Assembly (NCBI GenBank): GCA_041394245.1
Contig: JAWKIR010000002.1
Span: forward strand, 434,001 to 498,000
Direction of reading: 5' to 3'
Length of the DNA stretch: 64,000 nucleotides
From: Acidimicrobiales bacterium
GTDB lineage: Bacteria > Actinomycetota > Acidimicrobiia > Acidimicrobiales > Aldehydirespiratoraceae
How positions within the stretch are numbered: the stretch's first letter is position 1; each line of letters opens with the position of its first letter. This document shows positions 12,395 through 20,901 of the stretch, one piece after another. Under the pieces are notes generated by a model. It was not told the origin of the DNA and ran no database searches. It saw nothing but the letters and a program-made list of their open reading frames with translations. The translations under genes and the position numbers were made by a program.

Positions 12395-13285
12395 ATGGAT
12401 CTCTCCATGACACTGCCGACCATGGCCTCGGGCCTGGATCGCGGCCTGATGAACGACTGGTGTGCGGCGCTCGACGAGGGACCGTTTCGCAGCCTGGCGG
12501 TGGGCGAGCGGATCGCCTTCGACAATCTCGAGATGCACACGACGCTGTCGTATGCGGCCGCCCGCACCGAGCGGATTCGCATCGCTCCGACGCTCGTGAT
12601 CCTGCCGATGCATCCGGTGGCGCTCATGGCGAAGAAGCTCGCATCGCTCGACGTGCTGTCGGGTGGACGGGTCGACGTGGTCGTCGGCGTCGGCGGACGC
12701 GACCAGGACTATCGATGCGCGGAGCGGCCGTTCGGACGACGGCACCAGACGCTCGACGATCAGGTGGCCGAGCTCCGCCGACTCTGGAGCGGCGGAGCCC
12801 CCCACGAGGGCGCGCCGGCCGTGGGCCCTGCGCCGGTGCAGCCCGGCGGTCCGCCGATCTACGCCAGCGCGATGGGCCCCCTGTCGACGGCTCGGGCCGC
12901 CGCATGGGCCGACGGCAACATGGGCTTCACGCTCTCGCCCGGTACCGACGACCACGAGGGGTCGTTCCAGGCGATACGCGACGCGTGGGCGGCGGCCGGA
13001 CGAACCGACGCACCGAGATTGAGTACCAGCTTCTGGTACTCGCTCGATGCCGACGCGGGGTCGGCGCTGCGTGACTACGCCTACCGCTATCTGTCGGTCT
13101 TCGGGCATGACGGCGCGGAGATGATGGCCGGTATGGCCACCGCCGCCGGGATCGACGAAGTCGTCGAGGGTCTCCGGCGCCTGGAGGCGGCGGGCTGCGA
13201 CGAGGTGTATCTCGTCCCGACGTCGACGGACCCGGCGCAGCTCACGGAGATTGCCGCTCTCGCCATTGAAGTGAACGCTCGCTAA
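12395..13285 (+). CDS. LLM-class F420-dependent oxidoreductase
   Basis: A 296-residue luciferase-like oxidoreductase, a paralogue of the gene at 1116. The typical stretches are GERIAFDNLEMHTTLSYAAA, RIRIAPTLVILPMHP, KKLASLDVLSGGRVDVVVGVGGR and PIYASAMGPLSTARAAAWADG. The TIM-barrel fold binding F420 or FMN is inferred from the family. ATG 12395 is 7 bases after the ftsX stop, so it may be read on the ftsEX transcript. The substrate cannot be predicted. Confidence 0.85.
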   Translation: MDLSMTLPTMASGLDRGLMNDWCAALDEGPFRSLAVGERIAFDNLEMHTTLSYAAARTERIRIAPTLVILPMHPVALMAKKLASLDVLSGGRVDVVVGVGGRDQDYRCAERPFGRRHQTLDDQVAELRRLWSGGAPHEGAPAVGPAPVQPGGPPIYASAMGPLSTARAAAWADGNMGFTLSPGTDDHEGSFQAIRDAWAAAGRTDAPRLSTSFWYSLDADAGSALRDYAYRYLSVFGHDGAEMMAGMATAAGIDEVVEGLRRLEAAGCDEVYLVPTSTDPAQLTEIAALAIEVNAR

Positions 13286-13315
13286 CGTCGGGTTCCCCGA
13301 TCAGGAGCGAGCGGC

Positions 13316-14554
13316 ATGGCCATCGATTTCACCCTCAGCCCCGAACACGAGGCGATCCGCGATCGCGTCCGGGTCTTCATCGACGACGTCGTGAAGCCGG
13401 CCGAGGAAGCCATCGAGGGTCATGGCGGCGCAGAGCCGCTGGACGGCCGGGAGCGGCTGGAGATGCTCATCGGTCTCCGCCGGAAAGCGCACGCCGAGGG
13501 TCTGTGGCTGCCGCACATGCCCGAGGAATGGGGCGGCATGGGACTGGGACATGTCGCGCTGGCGATGGTCCAGGCCGAAGCGGCGAAGTCGTACTACGGG
13601 CCGTGGGTCCTCAACTGTCAGGCTCCCGACGAGGGCAACATGCACACGCTGCTGCACTGGGCGACCCCGCAGCAGGCGGAGAAGTACCTCCGGCCGCTGT
13701 GCGAGGGCACCGTCTGGTCGTGCTTCGCGATGACCGAGCCCGAGGTCGCCGGGTCCGATCCGACGCTGATCCGAACCACCGGCTACCAGGACGGCGAGGA
13801 GTGGGTGCTCAACGGCCACAAGTGGTTCATCTCCAACGCCCATCGCGCGAACTTCGCGATCCTCGTCGCCCGCACCGAGGACGACCCCGACCTCCCGCAG
13901 GCGGCGAACACCGCGTTCCTGGTCGACCTGCCGAGCGAGGGTTGGAACGAGGTGCGTCAGATCGAGACGATGCACGGCGGCACGGGGCACTCCGAGATCC
14001 TGATCGAGGACCTTCGGGTTCACGAGAGCCAGATGCTGGGCGGACGGGGTCAGGGCCACATGCTCGGTCAGTATCGGCTCGGCCCGGCCCGCTTGGCCCA
14101 CTGCATGCGCTGGATCGCCCAGGCCGAGACCGCCCTCGACATGATGGTGGCCCGCTCGCTCGATCGGTACAGCCACGGTTCGATCCTCGCGGAGAAGCAG
14201 GGCATCCAGTGGATGATCGCCGATTCGGCGATGGAGCTCTACCAGTGCAAGTTGATGGTGCTCCACGCGGCATCGAAGATCGATGCCGGCGACGACTTCA
14301 AGTCCGAGGTCTCCATGGCGAAGCACTTCGTGGCGAACTCGCTCAACCGGATCATCGACCGTTCCATCCAGGTCCACGGTGCGCTCGGCTACTCGACCGA
14401 CACGCCGCTCGCCCACATGTACCAACACGCCCGCTGGGCGCGCTTCGCCGACGGCGCCGACGAGGTCCACCAGATGCGCATAGCCCAGCGCACGATCGCC
14501 GCCTACAAGGATCACGGTACGACCCGGGCCGCGACCGGCGACCTCCCGGTCTGA
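13316..14554 (+). CDS. Acyl-CoA dehydrogenase, ACAD10/11-like
   Basis: A 412-residue FAD-dependent acyl-CoA dehydrogenase. The FAD/substrate motifs are FAMTEPEVAGSDPT, the GHKWFISNAHRANFAILVART strand region and MHGGTGHSEILIEDLRV. The C-terminal helical domain has IQVHGALGYSTDTPLAHMYQHARWARFADGADEVHQMRIA. This pattern is closest to the ACAD10/ACAD11 and LvaC group rather than short-chain acyl-CoA dehydrogenases, and the next gene encodes the APH-like kinase domain that is fused to it in ACAD10/11. Together they suggest dehydrogenation or rearrangement of a phosphorylated 4-hydroxyacyl-CoA. Confidence 0.9.
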   Translation: MAIDFTLSPEHEAIRDRVRVFIDDVVKPAEEAIEGHGGAEPLDGRERLEMLIGLRRKAHAEGLWLPHMPEEWGGMGLGHVALAMVQAEAAKSYYGPWVLNCQAPDEGNMHTLLHWATPQQAEKYLRPLCEGTVWSCFAMTEPEVAGSDPTLIRTTGYQDGEEWVLNGHKWFISNAHRANFAILVARTEDDPDLPQAANTAFLVDLPSEGWNEVRQIETMHGGTGHSEILIEDLRVHESQMLGGRGQGHMLGQYRLGPARLAHCMRWIAQAETALDMMVARSLDRYSHGSILAEKQGIQWMIADSAMELYQCKLMVLHAASKIDAGDDFKSEVSMAKHFVANSLNRIIDRSIQVHGALGYSTDTPLAHMYQHARWARFADGADEVHQMRIAQRTIAAYKDHGTTRAATGDLPV

Positions 14555-14568
14555 GCGCGGCCGGCGAC

Positions 14569-15621
14569 ATGGAGGAGCGGGAGAATCCGGTCGATCCCTC
14601 GGTGGTCGATGTCGAGGTGTTGTGCGACTGGATGGACGGGCAGGGCCTCGGCACCGGCCCGCTACGCGACGTGACCCCGCTGGCCGGCGGCACCCAGAAT
14701 CTGCTGCTGCGGTTCGTGCGCGATGGACGGCCCTACGTCCTGCGGCGACCACCGGAGCACAAGCGCAAGAACAGCGACGAGACGATGCGGCGAGAGGCGA
14801 GGGTGCTGGCCGGCCTGGCCGGGAGCGACGTCCCTCATCCGGCACTGATCGCGGCAGAGCCCGACGAGTCGGTGCTCGGCGCGGCCTTCTATCTGATGGA
14901 ACCCGTCGACGGATTCACGCCGACGACCGGCCTCCCGGCGTTGCACGCCGCGGACCCGTCGATTCGACGGGGGATGGGCTTCGCGCTGGTCGATGCGGCC
15001 TCGGCGCTCGGCCGGATCGACCATGTCGACGTCGGCCTCGCCGACTTCGGCAAGCCGGACGGATATCTCGAGCGTCAGGTGCCGCGCTGGCGATCGCAGC
15101 TCGACTCGTACCGCGATCTCGGCGGTTCCTGGGCGCCGGAGATCCCGCATCTCGAAGCGGTGGGCGACTGGCTCGAGGCGAACCGGCCGACCACCTTCGT
15201 ACCCGGGATCATCCACGGCGACTATCACCTCGGCAACGTCATGTATCGCCACGACGGTCCCGAGCTCGCCGCCGTCGTCGACTGGGAGCTCGCCACCATC
15301 GGCGACCCCCTCATCGACCTGGGCCTCATCATGGCGTTCTGGCCGGAGGCGGGCGGTCAACCCACCGCGGTGAGCGTCGTGCCCTGGGACGGCTTCCCGA
15401 GCATCGACGAGATGGTCGCCCGCTACGCCGAGGGGTCGGCCCGTGACCTCGATGCGATCGGGTGGTATGGCGTGCTCGCCTGCTACAAGACCGGCATCAT
15501 CTTGGAGGGCACCCACGCGCGGGCCCAGGCCGGTAAGGCACCGTCGTCGTTCGGCGACCTGCTCCATGCCACGACGGTCGGGCTCTTCCACAAGGCCGAC
15601 CTCCTCATTCGACGTATGTGA
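14569..15621 (+). CDS. APH-like phosphotransferase, LvaA/ACAD11 kinase-domain type
   Basis: A 350-residue aminoglycoside-phosphotransferase-fold kinase. PLAGGTQNLLLRF forms the nucleotide-binding strand-turn, YVLRRPP carries the ATP Lys/Arg region, and the catalytic loop IIHGDYHLGNVMY and metal motif AVVDWELATIGDPLIDLG are intact. The sequence resembles the kinase half of ACAD10/ACAD11 and bacterial LvaA, which phosphorylates the 4-hydroxyl of 4-hydroxyacyl-CoA; it is unlikely to be a drug-resistance enzyme. It starts 14 bases after the stop of the acyl-CoA dehydrogenase gene, so the two are probably one operon. Confidence 0.88.
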   Translation: MEERENPVDPSVVDVEVLCDWMDGQGLGTGPLRDVTPLAGGTQNLLLRFVRDGRPYVLRRPPEHKRKNSDETMRREARVLAGLAGSDVPHPALIAAEPDESVLGAAFYLMEPVDGFTPTTGLPALHAADPSIRRGMGFALVDAASALGRIDHVDVGLADFGKPDGYLERQVPRWRSQLDSYRDLGGSWAPEIPHLEAVGDWLEANRPTTFVPGIIHGDYHLGNVMYRHDGPELAAVVDWELATIGDPLIDLGLIMAFWPEAGGQPTAVSVVPWDGFPSIDEMVARYAEGSARDLDAIGWYGVLACYKTGIILEGTHARAQAGKAPSSFGDLLHATTVGLFHKADLLIRRM

Positions 15622-15622
15622 G

Positions 15623-15642
15623 GGCGCCGCGGGGGCGGCGCC
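15623..15642. terminator. GC-rich hairpin after the phosphotransferase gene
   Basis: An 8-bp perfect stem (15623-15630 with 15635-15642) around a GGGG loop starts one base after the stop codon. There is no T-run, so it is a possible intrinsic terminator or attenuator before the alpha/beta hydrolase gene. Confidence 0.45.
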
Positions 15643-15679
15643 GTCCGATGGGGTACGGTGGCCAACAGGAGGCGCAGGC

Positions 15680-16468
15680 ATGGAGCTCCGGCGGGAGGCT
15701 CGTGCGGGCGGTCATCGGGTCAGCTACCTGGTCGATGGCGAAGGTCCGCTCATCGTGATGATCCCGGCTCGGCTGCAATCGGCCGAGTTCTGGAACTCGC
15801 TGGGCTATGCCGCGTCGGTCCTCGACAGCCACCGGGTGATCACGGTCGACAAGCTCGGACACGGGCAGAGCGACGGGCCCACCGATCCCGCCGCGTACGA
15901 GCCCGAGGCGCTCGTCCGTCAGCTGGTCGCCGTCATCGAACAGGAGACCGAGGAACCGTGCTGTCTCTGGGGCTACGGCTATGGCGCGGAGATCGCACTG
16001 TCGACGGCCCGTCGGCGCCCGGAGCTCGTTTCCGGGTTGGTGCTGGGAGGGCTCTACCTCGGCGACTATGCGTCCGGGATGAGCGCCAGTGGTGGCGACC
16101 TGGCGGGCATGACCGAGCGTTGCGCGCGTGCGCTCGACGACGGGAACTGGTCGGCCTATTTCGACGCCTTGCCGGTGGCGATTCCCGAAGACCTCCGGGT
16201 CGTGTTCGCCGCCGACAACGACGCTGCTGCGCACGCCGCACTGACCCGGGCCGATGCCCTGCGGGCCCGCGGCTTTCTCAAGCCGACCGTGCCGACCTTC
16301 GTCTACTGGGCGGACGGTGAGCCGTTCGCGGTCCACAACGCGCGCCGCGCCGAGCGGCTTCCCGTCGAGTACGCAGTGATCGCCGGCTCCTATGCCGACG
16401 GATTCCTACGAGCGGATCAGGTCTCGGTGGCGGTCAAGCGGTTCCTGTCGACGATCGTCAGGGACTGA
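15680..16468 (+). CDS. Alpha/beta hydrolase-fold protein lacking the catalytic Ser and His
   Basis: A 262-residue alpha/beta hydrolase-fold protein with an AGGAGG ribosome-binding site at 15667-15672. The fold order is clear: VDGEGPLIVMIPA, VITVDKLGHGQSDGPTD, then the nucleophile elbow. The elbow reads WGYGYGAEIAL, so Gly replaces the expected Ser at residue 100, and near the C-terminus GSYADGF stands where the catalytic His is expected. It is therefore probably not a serine hydrolase. A ligand-binding role or a lyase/cofactorless reaction remains possible. It converges on the amidohydrolase gene; their ends overlap by 11 bases. Confidence 0.75.
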   Translation: MELRREARAGGHRVSYLVDGEGPLIVMIPARLQSAEFWNSLGYAASVLDSHRVITVDKLGHGQSDGPTDPAAYEPEALVRQLVAVIEQETEEPCCLWGYGYGAEIALSTARRRPELVSGLVLGGLYLGDYASGMSASGGDLAGMTERCARALDDGNWSAYFDALPVAIPEDLRVVFAADNDAAAHAALTRADALRARGFLKPTVPTFVYWADGEPFAVHNARRAERLPVEYAVIAGSYADGFLRADQVSVAVKRFLSTIVRD

Positions 16469-17885
16469 CGGTCCTCGCGGCATCCTCCACCGTCGTGCCG
16501 GTGAAGAACTCGGGGTTGCCGGCTCGGAACAGCCTCACCGGGTCGTCGAACACGAAGGCGCGGAAGTCGTCGTGGTCGAGAAGGCCCTTCTCGACGAGTT
16601 CGAACGCCTCCGGGAGGACGCCGGTGAAGTCGGGGACGTCCCAGTGGCCGATGTCGCTTGCGAAGATGGCGCGGAGTCGCACGCCGCCCGGCACGAGATG
16701 ACGCTGGTAGGCCAGCGCGTTCATCGGATCGTCGGCCTCGCAGCCGAAGTAGAAGCGGTCGCGGAACAGCTCGATGATGTCGTCGGCCGCGGTGATGCCA
16801 CTCTCGGCCCACTCGTCGATGCTGTCGATCTCTTCGTCGGGATCGGAGAGCATCATGAGCGCGTAGTCGAGGCGGTCGAGCCGTCCGGTCACGTCGGGCG
16901 CGCCCCGCTCGGTCAGCAACCGTGTGAGCTCGTCGCGGTCGAGGGCCGCGGGGTTGTAGTGCTCGATCGCTTCGCCGTTGCGCTTCTCGTAGTGACCGAG
17001 GGCATCGCCGAGGAAGTTGGCGGCCCAGGCGACACCACCCTCGAGGAACGCCCAGCGAAGCTCGGGGAAGCGCATCGGTGCTCCGCCGATGAGCAACGAC
17101 CGGAGACCGGCCTCGCCCGCCGCCGCGAAGTTGCCGATGTGATTGTGGACGTAGTTGGTCCGAGACGCCCGCGAGCCCCATCCCTGTGCGCTCGCGTGGA
17201 AGGTCGGGCACACGCCGAGTTCCTCGCACCGCCGCCACACCGGGTCGTAGTCGTACTCGCTGTCGTGGCCGACGCCGTTGATGTAGCGGGCCGAGCGGTG
17301 GCCCTCCGCCCCCGGCAGCGGTCGGGGGATGACCCCGGCCATCATGATCGCCTTCAAGCCCAGCTCGCCCACCGCGTGGTCGAGCTCGGCGATGGCCTCC
17401 TCAGGGGTGAACATCGGGATCGAGGCGACAGGGACGAGACGGTCGGTGAAGTCGTCGTGGGCCTGGGCCATGTAGATGTTGAACGCCCTGGCCATCGCCT
17501 GGCGCAACTCGTCGTCGGCGAACGCGGTGACGGTGAGGCCGTAGGTCGGGTAGAGCAGGGCGACATCGATGCCCAGCTGATCGAGTCGGTCGTGGAGCAG
17601 GCTCGGCAGCATCGCCGTGGCCCGATCGAGGGTGTTGCGGGCGGGGACACCCCACCATGCGTTCCTCGTCACGCCGGCTTGGCGGCGCAGCTCGTTGGGC
17701 ACGCCTCGGATCGCGACCGACGACATGACCATCTGGTCGAAGCGGACGGCGACGTCCTCTCCGGCGATGTCGACGACGAGGTCGCGGACCCATGGGAGAT
17801 ACTCGATGACGTGGCCGTCCGTGTCGATGACGGGATGGTCGAGCTGTGCGCGGATGCGCCGGACGTCGGCCGACGGTTCGTACAT
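16458..17885 (-). CDS. Amidohydrolase-2 family metal-dependent hydrolase/decarboxylase
   Basis: A 475-residue TIM-barrel protein of the ACMSD-like amidohydrolase-2 family. The first metal motif is DTDGHVIE near residue 21. A conserved His follows in the FHASAQGWGSR region, then FLEGGVAWAANFLGDALGHYEKRN. The terminal metal/catalytic Asp is in IFASDIGHWDVPD, followed by FVFDDPVRLFRAGNPEFF. Family members hydrolyse or decarboxylate ring-derived acids; the substrate here is unknown. The start at 17885 puts the metal motif in the usual N-terminal place. The cyclase gene ends 8 bases upstream on the same strand, suggesting co-transcription. Confidence 0.87.
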   Translation of the reverse strand: MYEPSADVRRIRAQLDHPVIDTDGHVIEYLPWVRDLVVDIAGEDVAVRFDQMVMSSVAIRGVPNELRRQAGVTRNAWWGVPARNTLDRATAMLPSLLHDRLDQLGIDVALLYPTYGLTVTAFADDELRQAMARAFNIYMAQAHDDFTDRLVPVASIPMFTPEEAIAELDHAVGELGLKAIMMAGVIPRPLPGAEGHRSARYINGVGHDSEYDYDPVWRRCEELGVCPTFHASAQGWGSRASRTNYVHNHIGNFAAAGEAGLRSLLIGGAPMRFPELRWAFLEGGVAWAANFLGDALGHYEKRNGEAIEHYNPAALDRDELTRLLTERGAPDVTGRLDRLDYALMMLSDPDEEIDSIDEWAESGITAADDIIELFRDRFYFGCEADDPMNALAYQRHLVPGGVRLRAIFASDIGHWDVPDFTGVLPEAFELVEKGLLDHDDFRAFVFDDPVRLFRAGNPEFFTGTTVEDAARTVSP

Positions 17886-17893
17886 GGGAGGTC

Positions 17894-18925
17894 CTATTCC
17901 GGCAGGAGGGTGTGGACACGGACGGGCTGGTCGAAGCCCTTGAGCATGCGTCTTCCCGCCGGTTCGGTGCGCACATGGGCAGCCGTAGCGTCGTCGACGA
18001 GCACCTCGCCGGGCACCGCGGCATCGGTGAGTCTCGAGGCGAGGTTGACCACCGGGCCGAAGTAGTCGCCGTGGATGCTGATGAGATCGCCGAACGCGAG
18101 GCCACCGCGCGGGATCACGGACTCGTCGGTGAGGGAGTCGCTCATGCCCGATACGAAGCGAGCGGCGTCGGCTGGACGCTCGGCGACGAACATGACCTCG
18201 TCGCCGATGAGCTTGACGATCCGAGTCCGGCAATCGTGTGCGAGTTCGTGGGCGCGGCGTTCGAATGACTTCACGAGTTCGACGAGCTCCGGGATCGGGA
18301 GTTCCTGACTCAAACCGGTGAAGCCCACGAGGTCGAGGAATCCGATCGTCAGCGTCACCAGCTCGCGCTGCTCGAAGTGCTGTGTGCGGCGATTGCTGTC
18401 CGTTGCCTGGCGCAGATGGTGTCGGAACGCGACCGGGAGCTGATCGCTGAGGGAAAGCCCGAGTTCGGCCGACACCACATTGAGACGAGCGTTCTCGACC
18501 ACGTTCGCGGTTCGGCGTTCCGGACCCTGCACGTGGTTCGCCACTCCGGCCTCGGCGATCGTGGCGAGTGCGGTGCCGACAACGTGCAGGATCTCCTGGC
18601 CCTCGTTGTCGGTGAGCACACCGGAGATCGCTTCTCGCAGGAATGCGGCGAACTCGACGTCGCGCTCGCCGAACCGGATCTCGTCGACGGAGTCGGTCGT
18701 GATGCCCACGTGTCGGAAGCCCTCGGCGACCTCATCGACGGGCTGGCCGATCCGCTCGGACACTTCGCGAAGCGTGTAGACGTCGCCCCTTGCGAAAACG
18801 ACGTCGGACGCCATCGCCGCGGCATGGTCGAGCGAGTCGGGGACGTCGGCGGCGTCGACCCCGAGCCCGGCCAGGATCTCGACGATCTGGGCCCGCTCTC
18901 CCGCTGCCTCGTGCCGATCGTTCAC
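17894..18925 (-). CDS. Class III adenylate cyclase with N-terminal regulatory domain
   Basis: A 343-residue cytosolic nucleotidyl cyclase. The C-terminal catalytic domain has both metal Asp residues (D198 in FLDLVGFTG, D242 in IGDEV), the adenine-selecting pair K238 and D287 (HGDYFG), and transition-state N294 and R298 in VNLASR. All canonical residues for ATP to cAMP are present. Residues 1-185 form a helical regulatory region with a MerR-like YTLREVSERIGQPVDEV segment, an arrangement resembling mycobacterial Rv1264-type cyclases. The start is GTG 18925. It is divergent from an SDR gene and upstream of an amidohydrolase gene. Confidence 0.88.
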   Translation of the reverse strand: MNDRHEAAGERAQIVEILAGLGVDAADVPDSLDHAAAMASDVVFARGDVYTLREVSERIGQPVDEVAEGFRHVGITTDSVDEIRFGERDVEFAAFLREAISGVLTDNEGQEILHVVGTALATIAEAGVANHVQGPERRTANVVENARLNVVSAELGLSLSDQLPVAFRHHLRQATDSNRRTQHFEQRELVTLTIGFLDLVGFTGLSQELPIPELVELVKSFERRAHELAHDCRTRIVKLIGDEVMFVAERPADAARFVSGMSDSLTDESVIPRGGLAFGDLISIHGDYFGPVVNLASRLTDAAVPGEVLVDDATAAHVRTEPAGRRMLKGFDQPVRVHTLLPE

Positions 18926-19026
18926 GAGTGGGCACGGTAGTCGGTCCCCGCCGAACAGGGGAGGCCCGACCCCTCACACACGACGTTCGATCGCCGATGG
19001 AGCAGCAACAACCCCTCCAGGTTGAT

Positions 19027-19063
19027 TGCGCCGCCGGTTCCGTCCACACGGGCCGGCGGCGCA
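19027..19063. repeat. Imperfect hairpin in a divergent intergenic region
   Basis: An 11-bp perfect stem (19027-19037 with 19053-19063) encloses a shorter nested CCGT/ACGG stem. It lies between the divergent cyclase and SDR genes, so it is not a terminator in the usual sense. An mRNA leader structure for the plus-strand SDR gene or a regulator-binding palindrome is possible. Confidence 0.4.
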
Positions 19064-19124
19064 TCGCGTTCCGGGGCACCCGCTCAGATCGCCAGACGGA
19101 CCACGTTTGGGCTGTACTCGTGAG

Positions 19125-19994
19125 ATGAGCTGGGACATCGAAGGCAAACGGGTGCTCGTCACGGGCGGCACCACCGGAATCGGTCGAGCGACCGTCGATG
19201 CCCTGGCGGGGCTCGGAGCCGAGGTGATCTTCACCGCCCGCAACGCGTCGCAGGGCGACGAGATCGTGGCGGAGGTGTCGTCGGCGACCGGCAACGAGCG
19301 GATCTCGCACCGCCGCCTCGACCTCGACGATCTGTCCGCAGTGCGGGCCTTCGGCGCGACATTCCGTGACGAGTTCGATCGTCTCGACGTCCTCGTCAAC
19401 AATGCCGGCGTCGTGCTGACCGAGCGGCGGCAGACGGCCGACGGGTTCGAGTTCACGTTCGGCGTGAACCATCTCGGCCATTTCCAGCTCGTCAACGAGT
19501 TGCTGCCGCTACTGGAAGCCTCTGCGCCGGCCCGGATCGTGATCGTCGCGAGTGATGCGCACCGCTTCACCAAGGGGTTGGACTTCGACGACCTGCAATC
19601 CGGCAAGGGGCGTTTCGGCGCGGCGAAGGGGATGGCGGTGTACTCCCGGTCGAAGCTGGCCAACATGTTGCACACCCGCGAGCTGGCCCGCCGCCTCGAC
19701 CCTGCGAAGGTGACGGCCAACTGTCTGCATCCCGGAGCGGTGCGCACCCGGCTCGGTCGTGATGACGAGGGCACGCGTCTGAGCGAGTTGGTGTGGCCGC
19801 TGATGAGCCGCTTCTTCCTCACGCCGGAGGAGGGAGCCCGCACGTCGGTGTGGGCGGCCACGGATCCAGGCCTCGAAGGGGTGACCGGGCAGTACTTCTC
19901 CAAGTCGGCGATCGCGAAGCCGAAGAAGTCGGCGCTCGACGATGTCGCCGCGGCACGGCTCTGGGCCGTCTCCGAGGAGTTGGTCGCCCGATGA
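19125..19994 (+). CDS. SDR oxidoreductase, retinol-dehydrogenase-like
   Basis: A 289-residue SDR. TGGTTGIGRAT near residue 14 binds the cofactor, TARN after beta-2 suggests NADP(H), and NNAG is present. The catalytic region is VIVASDAHRF with the YSRSK Tyr/Lys, followed by NCLHPGAVRTRL. This order and the NHLGHFQLVNELL helix match the WW-domain oxidoreductase/retinol dehydrogenase-like subgroup. The start at ATG 19125 follows the divergent intergenic region. Its stop overlaps the ATG of the next gene by four bases. Confidence 0.88.
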   Translation: MSWDIEGKRVLVTGGTTGIGRATVDALAGLGAEVIFTARNASQGDEIVAEVSSATGNERISHRRLDLDDLSAVRAFGATFRDEFDRLDVLVNNAGVVLTERRQTADGFEFTFGVNHLGHFQLVNELLPLLEASAPARIVIVASDAHRFTKGLDFDDLQSGKGRFGAAKGMAVYSRSKLANMLHTRELARRLDPAKVTANCLHPGAVRTRLGRDDEGTRLSELVWPLMSRFFLTPEEGARTSVWAATDPGLEGVTGQYFSKSAIAKPKKSALDDVAAARLWAVSEELVAR

Positions 19995-20881
19995 GCCGCA
20001 TCCTGATCACCGGTGCCACCGGTCGGGTCGCGGGCGTGGTCGCCCGCGAGCTGGCGGTCGAGCACGACATCGTGGCGCTGGCCCGGTTCACCGATCCGGC
20101 GGCCCGGGAACGGCTCGAGGGATTCGGCGTCGAGTGCGTCACCGCCGACATGGCCGGTGATCTCGACGCGGTGCCCGACGACGCCGAGATCCTCATGAAC
20201 TTCGCGGTGTCCTTCTCGCCGAAGTGGGACAGCGCGCTCGCCGTCAACGCCGAAGCGCTCGGTCATCTCGTCGACCGCCTCCCGAGGCTCGAGCGGCTGC
20301 TGCACTGCTCCACGATGGGCGTCTACGCGCTGTCGGCCGACGTGCACGGCGAGGACGCGCCGCTCGGTGATTCGAACCAGAACATGATGCCGACCTACAG
20401 CATCAGCAAGATCGCCGGCGAGGTGATGGCCCGCTACCTCGCCCGATCCCGCGGCATCCCGACGACGATCGCCCGGCTCGCGAGCCCGTATGGCAACCAC
20501 GGGGGCTTCCCCTGGTTCCACCTGCTGCCGATCCTCGCAGGCGAGCCGGTGACGCTCCACACCCAGTCGCCGTGCTTCTACAACCTGATCCACGAGGACG
20601 ATCTCGTCGCCAGTCTCCCGCTGCTGCTCGAGGCGGCCGATGTGCCGGCCACTGTGCTCAACTGGGGTGATCCGGTGGCGACCAGCGCCGAAGAGTGGTG
20701 CGAGGAACTCGCCCGGCTCGTCGGACGTGAACTCACGATCGAGCGAAGCGACTTCGCGCCGCCGCCCGGCCACGTCGACACGACGAAGCTGGCCGACCTC
20801 GGCTACGCGCCACGGGTCGACTGGCGCGAGGGGATGGCTCGGATGGTGCAGCACCTCCACCCCGACGAGTTCATCGGCTGA
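19991..20881 (+). CDS. NAD-dependent epimerase/dehydratase family protein
   Basis: A 296-residue extended SDR. The nucleotide motif is ITGATGRVAGVVAREL. LLHCSTMGVYAL and YSISKIAGEVMARYLA supply the catalytic Ser/Thr and Tyr/Lys, and a substrate-loop segment ARLASPYGNHGGFPWFHL follows. The ATG overlaps the upstream SDR stop (ATGA), implying translational coupling. The reaction is unknown. It converges on an acyl-CoA dehydrogenase gene across a short hairpin. Confidence 0.87.
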   Translation: MSRILITGATGRVAGVVARELAVEHDIVALARFTDPAARERLEGFGVECVTADMAGDLDAVPDDAEILMNFAVSFSPKWDSALAVNAEALGHLVDRLPRLERLLHCSTMGVYALSADVHGEDAPLGDSNQNMMPTYSISKIAGEVMARYLARSRGIPTTIARLASPYGNHGGFPWFHLLPILAGEPVTLHTQSPCFYNLIHEDDLVASLPLLLEAADVPATVLNWGDPVATSAEEWCEELARLVGRELTIERSDFAPPPGHVDTTKLADLGYAPRVDWREGMARMVQHLHPDEFIG

Positions 20882-20897
20882 GGGCGCCTGCGGCGCC
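20882..20897. terminator. Hairpin between convergent genes
   Basis: GGCGCC-TGC-GGCGCC forms a 6-bp stem with a 3-nt loop in the 20-base gap between the convergent epimerase and acyl-CoA dehydrogenase genes. It could serve both directions as a terminator; no T-run is present. Confidence 0.45.
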
Positions 20898-20901
20898 GAA
20901 C

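Noticed and set aside
14569..15621. Aminoglycoside resistance phosphotransferase
   Set aside because: Although the fold is APH, the context next to an ACAD11-like dehydrogenase and its sequence character fit an acyl-CoA kinase rather than a resistance enzyme.
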